This document shows positions 6,442 through 12,598 of a DNA stretch of 12,598 bases, piece by piece. A model generated the notes under the pieces. That model saw nothing but the letters and a program-made list of their open reading frames with translations. It ran no database searches and was not told the origin of the DNA. Position 1 is the first letter of the stretch. Each line of letters begins with the position of its first letter. The translations under genes were made by a program, and so were the position numbers. Source of the DNA: an uncultured Actinomycetes bacterium (lineage in GTDB: Bacteria; Actinomycetota; Acidimicrobiia; Acidimicrobiales; Microtrichaceae); the NCBI GenBank assembly GCA_903941145.1, contig CAJANQ010000135.1:1-12598 (forward strand), read 5' to 3'.

Positions 6442-7629
6442 ATGGGCGACGGAACGACGGCGAACGACGGAGCGGTGACACGGCGGACCGCGCTCCAGTG
6501 GGCAGGGACTGCGGGGATGCTGGCGGTCGGTTCGGTGGTGGTCGGCGCATGTGCCGCCCCCGCCTCTGCGCCGTTGCCGGCCGGTCTGGGAACGGACCCG
6601 AACGGCCTGTACCTGCAGCCCGGCTTCAGCAGCAGGATCATCGGTCGCGGCGGCGAGCAGGTGTTCGGCATCGACTACCGGATCTTCCCCGACGGTGCTG
6701 CGACCTTCCCGGACGCGGCAGTCCCGGGCGGCTGGTACTACGTCGTGAACCACGAGATCCCGGGCGGCGGCGGTGGCGTCACCTCGGTGAGGTTCGCTCC
6801 CGACGGCCAGATCACCGGCTGCTTCCAGCCGCTCACCGGCACGTCGACCAACTGCGCCGGCGGCGCAACGCCGTGGGGCACCTGGCTCTCCGGCGAGGAG
6901 TACGACGGCGGGTGGATCTGGGAGGTCGACCCGACTGCTTCGGCCCGGCCCGTCGCCCGGACCGCCCTCGGCACGTTCAGCCACGAGGCCGCCGCGGTGG
7001 CCCAGGACGGCCGGGTGTACCTGACCGAGGACAAGTCCAACGGCTGTCTGTACCGGTTCACGCCGGACCGGCCGGCCGACCTGTCCGTCGGCCTGCTCGA
7101 GGTCGCCTGTGGCACGTCGGCCCCCGGGACGGTCGTGTGGCGAAGGGTGCCGGACCCCAGCGCGACGGTGGGCCCGACCCGCACCCAGGTGCCGGACGCC
7201 CTCCAGTTCGACGGTGGCGAGGGCATCGACTGCATCGGCAACCTGATCTGGTTCACGACCAAGGGTGACGTGCGGGTGTGGGAGTACGACCTGACCACGC
7301 AGGAGGTGTCGATCCGTTTCCAGGGGGGCGCCGGGCAGACCCTCGACGCGGTCGACAACCTGCTGGCCGACTCCTCGAGCGGGGCGCTGCTCGTCGCTGA
7401 GGACGGCGGCAACCTTGAGCTCGTGGTGATCCGTCCGGATGGCAGCTCTGAGGCGGTCGTGCGGGTGGAGGGCCAGGAGGGCAGTGAGATCACCGGACCG
7501 TGCTTCAGCCCTGACGGCCAGCGTCTGTACTTCAGCTCGCAGCGCGGGCCGGCAACGGCGGCCGGTCTTCCGTTCGGCGTGACCTATGAGGTCAGCGGCC
7601 CTTGGGACGCCTACCTCGGTCGTTCCTGA
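6442..7629 (+). CDS. PhoX/DUF839-family protein, Tat-exported probable lipoprotein
   Basis: The 395-residue product starts with a twin-arginine signal (TRRTALQW, Arg14-Arg15), a hydrophobic stretch and VVVGACA, where Cys37 could be a lipidation site. The mature part has PhoX/DUF839 landmarks: VVNHEIPGGGGGVTSVRF, TPWGTWLSGEEYDGGW, SHEAAAVAQDGRVYLTEDKS followed by GCLYRFTP, GEGIDCIGNLIWF, EDGGNLELVVI, and SEITGPCFSPDG. PhoX proteins are calcium- and iron-dependent periplasmic or surface alkaline phosphatases folded as propellers; folding in the cytoplasm with metals explains Tat export. This one is shorter than typical PhoX, so phosphatase activity is likely but not certain. Start fixed by GAGGAGG at 6431-6437. 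Its last 38 bases overlap the 3' end of the opposing acyltransferase gene. I see no phosphate-regulon box. Confidence 0.88.
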   Translation: MGDGTTANDGAVTRRTALQWAGTAGMLAVGSVVVGACAAPASAPLPAGLGTDPNGLYLQPGFSSRIIGRGGEQVFGIDYRIFPDGAATFPDAAVPGGWYYVVNHEIPGGGGGVTSVRFAPDGQITGCFQPLTGTSTNCAGGATPWGTWLSGEEYDGGWIWEVDPTASARPVARTALGTFSHEAAAVAQDGRVYLTEDKSNGCLYRFTPDRPADLSVGLLEVACGTSAPGTVVWRRVPDPSATVGPTRTQVPDALQFDGGEGIDCIGNLIWFTTKGDVRVWEYDLTTQEVSIRFQGGAGQTLDAVDNLLADSSSGALLVAEDGGNLELVVIRPDGSSEAVVRVEGQEGSEITGPCFSPDGQRLYFSSQRGPATAAGLPFGVTYEVSGPWDAYLGRS

Positions 7630-8608
7630 CGACCCAGTCGTCGACCTTGCCCCACTCGTCCCGGAGCCACCTGGCCTGCGCCTCGGCGTCGGTCGGGACC
7701 TCGGCACGCGGTGTGCGCCACAGCTCGACGACCACCGGCTCGGGCAGTGGGGCAGCGGCGAGCGCCTCCTTCGGGCCGGCCAGCCCGTCCAGGCCCACGT
7801 AGGCGAGCGTGACCACGTCCGCTCCCGGAGCGCCGTCGAGCAGGGCCGTCGTGCCGGCAGCGCGCGGCGGCATCGTCCGCATCCGGCCGGCGACCTCGGC
7901 CGCCAGGGCCTGGTCCTTCTCCTCCAGCCGGGCCTGGACCTTCGCCCGCTTCGGCGCCGTCCACCGGGTCCCCTCGGGGAAGATCACGAGCGCCTCGTCG
8001 GGTGCGGCGCCGGCTGCCAGCTGACGAAGGACCTCGAGCTCGGCGGGGGTGTTGGTCCCGGACCGGTCGACGAAGTGGTTGGGCAGCCGGTTGCCGACCA
8101 GGTCGAGGGCCGGGTCCCAGAGCAGGTCGTCCTTCAGCACGTACCGGACCTTGAACCCGCGGTCCATCAGCAGCTTCGCCGGGACGAGCGTGTCGACCAG
8201 GCTCGTGTGGCGGCAGAGCAGCACCAGTGGTCCGTCGGCGAGCGTGTCCGCACCGGTGACGTCGAACCTGAGCCCGAGGAGCGGCTCCGCGAGCCCGAGC
8301 AGCGAGTTCACCCAGGTCCGCTGCAGCGCGGTGTGGGCCCGGAGCGAGTAGGGGCGCTGCATCTGCGTGCCGAACCCGGCCAGGACCCAGAGCGCGCCGC
8401 AGGCCAGGACGGCGAGCACCTCCCACGCCAGGTAGCAGACACCGAACAGCAGGAGCCGCACGGTGGGGAGGCGCCGGTACCGCACCACGTCGTGGACGAA
8501 CAGCACCGGCACCAGGACCAGGAGGAGCGGGAGGACCACGAGCAGTCCGACGAACACGCCGGGCAGGCTGAGTGCCCGCCGCTGCCAGGTCGATCGTTCG
8601 GCTGCCAT
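7592..8608 (-). CDS. Lysophospholipid acyltransferase (PlsC-like, 1-acylglycerol-3-phosphate acyltransferase family)
   Basis: The 338-residue membrane protein has two N-terminal hydrophobic stretches (about 16-40 and 52-80), then the glycerophosphate acyltransferase motifs: RHTSLVD at 133-139 (HxxxxD, His134/Asp139) and IFPEGTR at 209-215. It should acylate lysophosphatidate or a related lysolipid from acyl-CoA or acyl-ACP on the inner face of the membrane, making phosphatidate. The C-terminal third, after PEGTR, is longer than in minimal PlsC. ATG 8608 is supported by TACCCT six bases upstream. It converges on the PhoX-like gene with a 38-bp antisense overlap. With the PAP2 and WS/DGAT genes in this window it would complete a route from lysophosphatidate to triacylglycerol, although 3 kb away and in a separate unit. 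Confidence 0.9.
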   Translation of the reverse strand: MAAERSTWQRRALSLPGVFVGLLVVLPLLLVLVPVLFVHDVVRYRRLPTVRLLLFGVCYLAWEVLAVLACGALWVLAGFGTQMQRPYSLRAHTALQRTWVNSLLGLAEPLLGLRFDVTGADTLADGPLVLLCRHTSLVDTLVPAKLLMDRGFKVRYVLKDDLLWDPALDLVGNRLPNHFVDRSGTNTPAELEVLRQLAAGAAPDEALVIFPEGTRWTAPKRAKVQARLEEKDQALAAEVAGRMRTMPPRAAGTTALLDGAPGADVVTLAYVGLDGLAGPKEALAAAPLPEPVVVELWRTPRAEVPTDAEAQARWLRDEWGKVDDWVVRNDRGRRPKGR

Positions 8609-8614
8609 GCCGAG

Positions 8615-8620
8615 AGGGTA
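8615..8620 (-). promoter_or_regulatory. Candidate -10 box, leaderless start of the acyltransferase gene
   Basis: TACCCT on the minus strand, six bases before ATG 8608; identical in hexamer and spacing to the WS/DGAT box at 3963-3968. Confidence 0.5.
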
Positions 8621-8683
8621 GTGAGGGCATGGGTCAGACTGTTGGCCGGTGCCCCGGCCGTGACGGACGGCCGGGACTGGACC

Positions 8684-8688
8684 AGGAG
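8684..8688 (+). promoter_or_regulatory. Ribosome binding site of the small lipoprotein gene
   Basis: AGGAG six bases before GTG 8695. It selects that GTG over the in-frame ATG at 8629, giving a normal lipoprotein signal with two N-terminal arginines. CAGACT at 8635-8640 is a weak -10 candidate. Confidence 0.75.
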
Positions 8689-8694
8689 CGTGCA

Positions 8695-9081
8695 GTGCGA
8701 CGGACGTTGGGTGTGCTGGCAGTGGTGGTGGCGCTCGTGCTCGGGGTGACGGCCTGCGGCGGCAAGGACGAGGCGTCGACCACGACGGCCCCGAACAGCA
8801 TCACGCTCCCGCCGGTCACTGGCCCCGACGGCTCGGTCGTCGCGGGCGACGCCGTCACCAGGTACTGCGACAAGGTCGACGAGCTGGCCGAGCTGGTGGC
8901 CAACGGCCGCAACGGTGCCGGCGACTACGACGCACAGCTCCGCAAGGTCAGCGACGAGCTCAAGGAGCTGTCGACCGAGGCCGCCAAGAGTCTCCCGACC
9001 AACGCGACGGCCGCAAAGAAGTTCGCTGACTGCTCGCTGACGGCGTCGAAGAAGATCGCCGAGTCCTTCCAGCCGGGCTGA
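8695..9081 (+). CDS. Small secreted lipoprotein of unknown function
   Basis: The 128-residue product begins MRRTLGVLAVVVALVLGVTAC, a standard lipoprotein signal with lipobox VTAC and Cys21 as the lipidated residue. A Thr/Pro-rich tether follows, then an alpha-helical acidic domain (CDKVDELAELVANG, then a Lys/Glu-rich region ending SKKIAESFQPG). Two more cysteines (near YCDKVD and ADCSLT) could form a disulfide outside the membrane. I do not recognise a domain; the pattern is common among small actinobacterial envelope lipoproteins. The GTG start has AGGAG six bases upstream; starting at ATG 8629 would add 22 arginine/glycine-rich residues and spoil the signal peptide. It is divergent from the acyltransferase gene and lies 32 bp before the second luciferase-like gene. 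Confidence 0.82.
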   Translation: MRRTLGVLAVVVALVLGVTACGGKDEASTTTAPNSITLPPVTGPDGSVVAGDAVTRYCDKVDELAELVANGRNGAGDYDAQLRKVSDELKELSTEAAKSLPTNATAAKKFADCSLTASKKIAESFQPG

Positions 9082-9101
9082 CGCCCGTCCGGCGCCCCTG
9101 C

Positions 9102-9107
9102 CAGACT
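9102..9107 (+). promoter_or_regulatory. Candidate -10 box of the second luciferase-like gene
   Basis: CAGACT six bases before ATG 9114, with CTGACG 18 bp upstream (9078-9083, overlapping the lipoprotein stop) as a weak -35. Spacing fits the leaderless pattern seen elsewhere here, and no Shine-Dalgarno sequence is visible. Confidence 0.4.
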
Positions 9108-9113
9108 GGTCCT

Positions 9114-10097
9114 ATGGCCCCCCGTCCGCTCTCGGTTCTGGACCTGGCGATTATCCGCCGCGACCAGACGCCGGGCGACGCGTTCGAAGGCTGTGTCTCG
9201 ATGGCGCAACGGGCCGAGGAGCGCGGCTACCAGCGGGTCTGGTACGCAGAGCACCACAACATGTCGTCGGTCGGCTCGTCGGCCCCGGCGGTGCTCGCGG
9301 CCCACGTCGCCGCCCACACGTCGAGCATCCGCCTCGGCGCCGGAGGGGTGATGCTGCCGAACCACTCGCCGCTCACCATCGCCGAGCAGTACGGCACGCT
9401 CGCTGCGCTCCACCCGGGCCGTATCGACCTGGGGCTCGGCCGGGCGCCGGGCAGCGACCAGGCCGCGGCGGCGGCCATGCGGACCAGCGCCCAGCGGTCC
9501 GACCGCTTCCCCGACGACGTCGCCGAGCTGCAGGCCTACCTGGGCGACTCGACCAGGGTGCCCGGCGTCGAGGCCACTCCGGGCAAGGGCTCGCACGTGC
9601 CCCTCTACATCCTCGGGTCGTCCCTCTACGGGGCGCAGCTGGCCGCGGCGATGGGGCTCCCGTTCGCCTTCGCCTCGCACTTCGCCCCCGAGTCGCTCCA
9701 GCGCGCCGTCGCCATCTACCGCGCCGAGTTCCAGCCGTCCGAGCAGCTCGACGCCCCGTACGTGATCGCTGCGGTCAACGTGCTCGCTGCCGACACCGAC
9801 ACCGACGCCCAGACCCAGCTGCAGCGTGTCATGCGGTCCCGGGTCGCCAGGTTCCTGGTCAAGGACCGCGACCTCACTGACGAAGAGGCCGACGCGCTCC
9901 TGGCCTCGCCGCAGGGCCGACAGATCGCCGGGATGATGCGGTACCTCGCCGTGGGCACACCCGGCACCGTGCGCGAGTACCTCTCCGCGTTCGCCGAACA
10001 TGCCGACGCCGACGAGCTCATCACCGCACACGCGTCGCCGACGGTGGAGGAGCGGCTGCGGTCCCTGGACCTGACGGCCGACGTCGCGCTGGTCTAG
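9114..10097 (+). CDS. LLM class flavin-dependent oxidoreductase (YhbW/group 1 type)
   Basis: The 327-residue product has the group-1 luciferase-like pattern: an N-terminal LSVLDLAIIRRDQTPGDAF, AEERGYQRVWYAEHHNM (the EHHN motif) near 35-51, SIRLGAGGVMLPNHSPL, IAEQYGTLAALHPGRIDLGLGR, and PLYILGSSLYGAQLAAAMGLPFAFASHF. Members are FMN- or flavin-dependent monooxygenases or reductases such as E. coli YhbW; the substrate is usually unknown. The FxSHF segment and the RIDLGLGRAPG loop are characteristic and separate it from the F420-type paralogue at 1081-2097. It starts 32 bp after the lipoprotein gene but probably has its own -10 box. The stop is five bases from the opposing DoxX-like stop. Confidence 0.92.
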   Translation: MAPRPLSVLDLAIIRRDQTPGDAFEGCVSMAQRAEERGYQRVWYAEHHNMSSVGSSAPAVLAAHVAAHTSSIRLGAGGVMLPNHSPLTIAEQYGTLAALHPGRIDLGLGRAPGSDQAAAAAMRTSAQRSDRFPDDVAELQAYLGDSTRVPGVEATPGKGSHVPLYILGSSLYGAQLAAAMGLPFAFASHFAPESLQRAVAIYRAEFQPSEQLDAPYVIAAVNVLAADTDTDAQTQLQRVMRSRVARFLVKDRDLTDEEADALLASPQGRQIAGMMRYLAVGTPGTVREYLSAFAEHADADELITAHASPTVEERLRSLDLTADVALV

Positions 10098-10102
10098 CCG
10101 GT

Positions 10103-10528
10103 CTAGTTGGTCGGGCGGGTGCGGGATCGGAGCCAGCGCCACCCACCGGTCGACCACAGCGCCCAGACCACCAGGAGCGGCTGGAACCAGAGCCGCACGA
10201 AACGCTCGGTGTCGCTGTCCAGGCCGAACGCGTCGCGGTGCTCGACGAACTGCGCGACGTTGCCGGGGAAGATGATGACGAAGAACGCCGCGGCGGCCAC
10301 GCCGACCGGCGCAGCGCGTCGTCCGGCGACGACGAGCGCCACCCCGAGCAGGATCTCGACGACGCCGGAGACGACCACGACGAGGTCGGGGTCGACCGGC
10401 AACCACGACGGGACCTGCGCCTGGAACTCGACCCGCTGCGCGGTCAGGTGTCCGACGCCGGCTGCGACCAGCGCCGCGCCAAGGACGCACCGGGCGACGT
10501 TCCGTGCAAGTGCTTCAGCCTGCGGCAC
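10103..10528 (-). CDS. DoxX-like small integral membrane protein
   Basis: The 141-residue product has about four hydrophobic segments (near 12-28, 47-68, 74-88 and 113-127) and DoxX-type features: GAALVAAGVGHLTAQRVEFQAQVPSWLP near the start, SGVVEILLGVALVVAG, and IIFPGNVAQFVEHRDAF ahead of a C-terminal FVRLWFQPLLVVWALW segment. DoxX proteins are poorly understood inner-membrane proteins linked to redox functions. GTG 10528 is chosen because AAGGAGG lies five bases upstream; an ATG at 10561 in the same frame has no such site. The start overlaps the corrected end of the MFS gene by 14 bp, so the two are probably coupled. As sequenced the frame is continuous with the MFS N-terminus, but that apparent fusion is an artefact of a frameshift. 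Confidence 0.85.
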   Translation of the reverse strand: MPQAEALARNVARCVLGAALVAAGVGHLTAQRVEFQAQVPSWLPVDPDLVVVVSGVVEILLGVALVVAGRRAAPVGVAAAAFFVIIFPGNVAQFVEHRDAFGLDSDTERFVRLWFQPLLVVWALWSTGGWRWLRSRTRPTN

Positions 10529-11809
10529 TGGTGCCTCCTTGCTCTGGTCCGACGCCGGCATCGGGGTCCTCCGTGCTGGTCCGTGCCGCGACGTGCACGA
10601 CGAGGGCACCGACCACCGCTCCGACGCCGCTGACGACGAGCGCGGCGTCTGCCGAGACCCCTCCGATGACGGCGCTCCACAAGAGCGTGCCGAGCGGTGC
10701 TGCGAGCCCGCCGACCAGCATGGCGGCGGCCAGGTTGGTCGTCGCGTCTCGACGGCGCCGGACTCTGCCGCAGAGCCGACGAAGAGTGCGGTCGTTGCGT
10801 AGCGGAACCCGCCGAACAGCACCCCGACGACCAGCCACGCCAGCAGCTCCGGCTGGTCCGACACGACGAGCGAGACCGCTCCGAGCAGGAGCAGCATCAG
10901 GCCAGCGCCAGTGGTGGCGACCGTCGCAGCAGGCAGGTCCTCGCGCTGGCGCGACAGCAGTCGCACGAGCCTGGGCGAGAGGAACTCGCCGGCGGCGAAC
11001 GCCGACATGAGTAGCCCGGCTCCGGCGAGCAGCGGCTTCTGGCGGAGGTCCTGTGCGATCGGTACGACCAACGACGTCATGGGCGAGATGAACAGGGTGA
11101 TGGTGCAGCCGAGCGCGGTGGTCCACCGGAGGGTCCGGCTGACGCCGAGCGCGTCGCGCATGTCGCGCCACGGGTGGTCGGCACGCCGTGGCTCGGCCGG
11201 GTCGACCGCGGGCGTGACCCGGCGGACCGTGAGCACCAGCACGCTCGTGAGCACTCCGTTCAGGACGAGTCCCCAGCCGAGCGCAACGTTGCTGAGCAGC
11301 AGTCCGCCGCCGAGCGCGCCGACCATCCACGACGCACCGCTGACGACCGACACCCGGGCGAACGCATCCGCGGTGCCGCCCGACGCCAGGTACGACTTGG
11401 CCAGCACCGGCCGGAGTACGACGCTCACCCCGCCGGTCACACCGAAGAGCGGTGCGGCGACGAGGAGCACCGGCATGGTGGGCACGCCCAGCAGCAGGAG
11501 CGTCCCGGCGACCACCCAGGTCGCAGCGGCGAGCGCCTGCACGGTGACGAAGGCAGTCCGCGTGCTGAGGCGTGTGCAGACCCGGGGTGCGTAGGGAACT
11601 GCGAGCGCGGACGTGAAGAGCACGAGCGCCGTGTAGATGCCCGTGTAGACGGCGCCGTGGTCCTTGGCGCCTGCTGCGGTCGTGGCACCGGTAGCGCCCA
11701 GCAGTCCGAGCGCCGTGCCCATGACCGAGCAGGCCGTGGCCAACAAGTAGGCCCGTGCGGCCCGGCCGAGGCCGTGTGGGATGGGACGTTCACTGGTCGG
11801 AGGCGGCAT
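10515..11809 (-). CDS. MFS transporter, frameshifted near 10737-10750
   Basis: The first 354 codons, from ATG 11809, encode a typical MFS fold: about ten hydrophobic segments such as YLLATACSVMGTALGLLGA, VVAGTLLLLGVPTMPVLLVAA, and an FFSPR-like AAGEFLSPRLVRLLSRQR loop. After AVE (codon 354, bases 10750-10748) the frame turns into Arg/Ser/Pro-rich nonsense. The next frame, from GAC 10748, supplies the missing C-terminus: DATTNLAAAMLVGG, then APLGTLLWSAV, then further hydrophobic sequence to TGA at 10515. Adding one base there yields a 431-residue protein of normal MFS size. The substrate is unknown. No Shine-Dalgarno sequence or -10 box is evident at ATG 11809. The shift may be a sequencing error or a real inactivating mutation. 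The gene is followed by, and overlaps, the DoxX-like gene. Confidence 0.82.
10534..10540 (-). promoter_or_regulatory. Ribosome binding site of the DoxX-like gene
   Basis: AAGGAGG on the minus strand, five bases before GTG 10528, inside the last codons of the MFS gene. Its strength argues that the DoxX-like protein is made separately and not as an MFS fusion. Confidence 0.85.
10737..10750 (-). other. Apparent 1-base deletion (frameshift site) in the MFS gene
   Basis: Minus-strand bases GAGACGCGACGACC. Upstream coding uses the frame GAG-ACG-CGA; downstream coding uses GAC-GCG-ACG-ACC. One missing base in this GC-rich, GACG-repetitive stretch explains the switch. No slippery heptamer is present. 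Confidence 0.8.
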
Positions 11810-11932
11810 GAGGCGGTGGCTGTGTTCGACGGGCGGGTTGGTTCACCTCATGTCTAGTCACGGTCGGAGCGTGCTGCGCCGACCTGCTTCGTGTGAGAGA
11901 TCCTGCCTGCTGCCGCCGGGAGGGGCAGGGGC

Positions 11933-11938
11933 TAGCGT
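11933..11938 (+). promoter_or_regulatory. Candidate -10 box, leaderless start of the LURP-one-like gene
   Basis: TAGCGT seven bases before ATG 11946 with no Shine-Dalgarno sequence. It lies in the 136-bp divergent gap with the MFS gene, where I see no other recognisable signal or hairpin. Confidence 0.5.
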
Positions 11939-11945
11939 CCGGCGC

Positions 11946-12458
11946 ATGGGGATCTTCGACCGGATCGGCGACGGCAAGGGCACGCACAAGTTCCAGATGC
12001 GCGACAGCGTCATGGGCGTCGGCGAGGATTCGTGGATCAGGAACGAGGACGGCGACAAGGTCTTCAAGGTCGACGGCAAGTCCATGCGGGTCCGCCAGAC
12101 CTTCCTGCTCGAGGACGAGTCGGGCAAGAACCTGGTCGAGATCAAAGAACGTGTGATGACGGTCCGCGACAAGATGTCGATCGAGGTGGCCGACGGTCCC
12201 TCTGCCACGGTGCACAAGAAGCTCATCGGGATCCGTGACCGCTACAAGGTGGAGATCGACGGCGGCGGCGAGCTGCACGCCCACGGCGACATCGCCGACC
12301 ACGAGTACGAGATCGAGCGGGACGGCGACACCGTCGCGAGGGTCTCGAAGGACTGGTTCAAGGTCAACGACACCTATGGCATCGAGATCCTCGACGGAGA
12401 GGACGACGTGCTGCTCATCGCCGTCACGGTCTGCATCGACGCGCTGTCCGACGACTGA
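11946..12458 (+). CDS. LURP-one-related (tubby-like fold) protein
   Basis: The 170-residue soluble product begins MGIFDRIGDGKGTHKFQMRD and continues with short repeating beta-hairpin elements (SWIRNEDGDKVFKVDGKSMR, then TFLLEDESGKNLVEIKERVM, then a VHKKLIGIRDRYKVEIDGG segment). This is the pattern of the LURP-one-related/DUF567 family, which adopts a tubby-like beta-barrel; Bacillus YxjI is a known bacterial member. Biochemical role is unknown; membrane-lipid or phospholipid binding has been suggested from the fold. No signal peptide or membrane helix is seen. ATG 11946 is supported by TAGCGT seven bases upstream. It is divergent from the MFS gene and converges on the acyl-CoA dehydrogenase gene with eight bases between stops. 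Confidence 0.85.
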   Translation: MGIFDRIGDGKGTHKFQMRDSVMGVGEDSWIRNEDGDKVFKVDGKSMRVRQTFLLEDESGKNLVEIKERVMTVRDKMSIEVADGPSATVHKKLIGIRDRYKVEIDGGGELHAHGDIADHEYEIERDGDTVARVSKDWFKVNDTYGIEILDGEDDVLLIAVTVCIDALSDD

Positions 12459-12466
12459 GCGGCCCG

Positions 12467-12598
12467 CTAGCTGAACGCGGCGATCCCAGTGATGGCCTGG
12501 CCGAGGATCAGCGTGTGGATCTCGTTCGTGCCCTCGTAGGTGTAGACGCTCTCGAGGTTGTTCATGTGGCGGATCACCGGGTACTCGGTGGTGATGCC
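12467..12598 (-). CDS. gcdH: Glutaryl-CoA dehydrogenase, C-terminal end (runs off right edge)
   Basis: The last 43 residues are visible: GITTEYPVIRHMNNLESV, then YTYEGTNEIHTLILGQAI and TGIAAFS before TAG. The YEGTNEIHTLILGQAITG segment closely matches the C-terminus of glutaryl-CoA dehydrogenases; the Glu in YEGT is the catalytic base of that group of acyl-CoA dehydrogenases. The enzyme oxidatively decarboxylates glutaryl-CoA to crotonyl-CoA in lysine and tryptophan breakdown, passing electrons to ETF. Only the tail is here, so another acyl-CoA dehydrogenase of the same clade cannot be ruled out. Its stop is eight bases from the opposing LURP-one stop, with no hairpin between. Confidence 0.82.
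   Translation of the reverse strand, partial: GITTEYPVIRHMNNLESVYTYEGTNEIHTLILGQAITGIAAFS

Noticed and set aside
6103..7707. Long minus-strand frame antisense to the hydrolase and PhoX-like genes
   Set aside because: Arg/Gly/Val-rich with no domain, no start signal, and it covers a gene with a clear Tat signal and PhoX motifs.
8629..8694. Earlier ATG start for the lipoprotein gene
   Set aside because: It lacks a ribosome binding site at normal spacing and would place 22 charged residues before the signal peptide; GTG 8695 has AGGAG six bases upstream.
8925..10490. Long minus-strand frame antisense to the second luciferase-like gene
   Set aside because: Its residues are low-complexity Arg/Gly/Val and the plus strand has EHHN and FASHF luciferase-like motifs in a better frame.
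10737..10750. Programmed ribosomal frameshift in the MFS gene
   Set aside because: No slippery heptamer or obvious downstream structure; programmed shifting is not expected in MFS transporters. A single base error or mutation is simpler.
10103..11809. A genuine MFS-DoxX fusion protein
   Set aside because: The linker is non-native in composition, the real MFS C-terminus is in the neighbouring frame, and the DoxX-like gene has a strong ribosome binding site at 10534-10540.
11810..11945. Start and promoter signals for the MFS gene in the divergent gap
   Set aside because: A TAGACA lies about 40 bp upstream of ATG 11809 but does not fit the TAnnnT pattern, and an upstream in-frame ATG at 11851 runs directly into a stop.

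Overview
This is a high-GC, gene-dense stretch of what looks like an actinobacterial chromosome. Three things suggest Actinobacteria: the gene families (two luciferase-like monooxygenases, a WS/DGAT acyltransferase, a RecB/Cas4-like single-domain nuclease, a DUF839/PhoX-type protein), the heavy G/C codon bias, and the many start codons sitting 6-8 bases after a TAnnnT-type -10 box, the usual layout of leaderless actinobacterial genes. An Acidimicrobiia-type lineage fits, but that placement is inference. I see no rRNA, tRNA, CRISPR array, insertion sequence, integrase or phage gene, so this reads as core or ordinary accessory chromosome and not a mobile island.

Layout. Positions 1-2097 (minus strand) hold an apparent operon transcribed right to left: a luciferase-like (probably F420-dependent) oxidoreductase, a short-chain dehydrogenase 15 bp downstream, and a SAM methyltransferase whose GTG start overlaps the dehydrogenase stop by 4 bp and whose N-terminus carries a 15-bp in-frame tandem repeat. 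The methyltransferase runs off the left edge. Positions 2278-2478 (plus) hold a 66-codon orphan gene with a good ribosome binding site, followed by a short hairpin. Positions 2505-5410 (minus) hold, in order of transcription, a RecB/Cas4-like nuclease, a PAP2 phosphatase and a WS/DGAT acyltransferase. Positions 5450-7629 (plus) hold an alpha/beta hydrolase and a Tat-exported PhoX/DUF839 lipoprotein. Positions 7592-8608 (minus) hold a lysophospholipid acyltransferase that overlaps the PhoX gene tail to tail. Positions 8695-10097 (plus) hold a small lipoprotein and a second luciferase-like oxidoreductase. Positions 10103-11809 (minus) hold an MFS transporter that is frameshifted in this sequence, and a DoxX-like membrane protein. 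Positions 11946-12458 (plus) encode a LURP-one/tubby-like protein. The right edge (minus) is the C-terminus of a glutaryl-CoA dehydrogenase.

How the genes may work together. The clearest theme is glycerolipid metabolism: an LPA-type acyltransferase (7592-8608), a PAP2 phosphatase (3991-4581) and a WS/DGAT (2505-3956) would give lysophosphatidate to phosphatidate to diacylglycerol to triacylglycerol. PAP2 and WS/DGAT are adjacent and co-oriented. The left operon looks like a small redox plus methyl-transfer module of unknown substrate. There are no intergenic gaps above 300 bp; the largest are 2098-2277 and 11810-11945. The two points most worth attention are the frameshift at about 10737-10750, which makes the MFS and DoxX genes look like one fused 568-residue protein, and the recurrent leaderless-promoter motif shared by seven starts. 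I did not find a convincing new multi-gene system.
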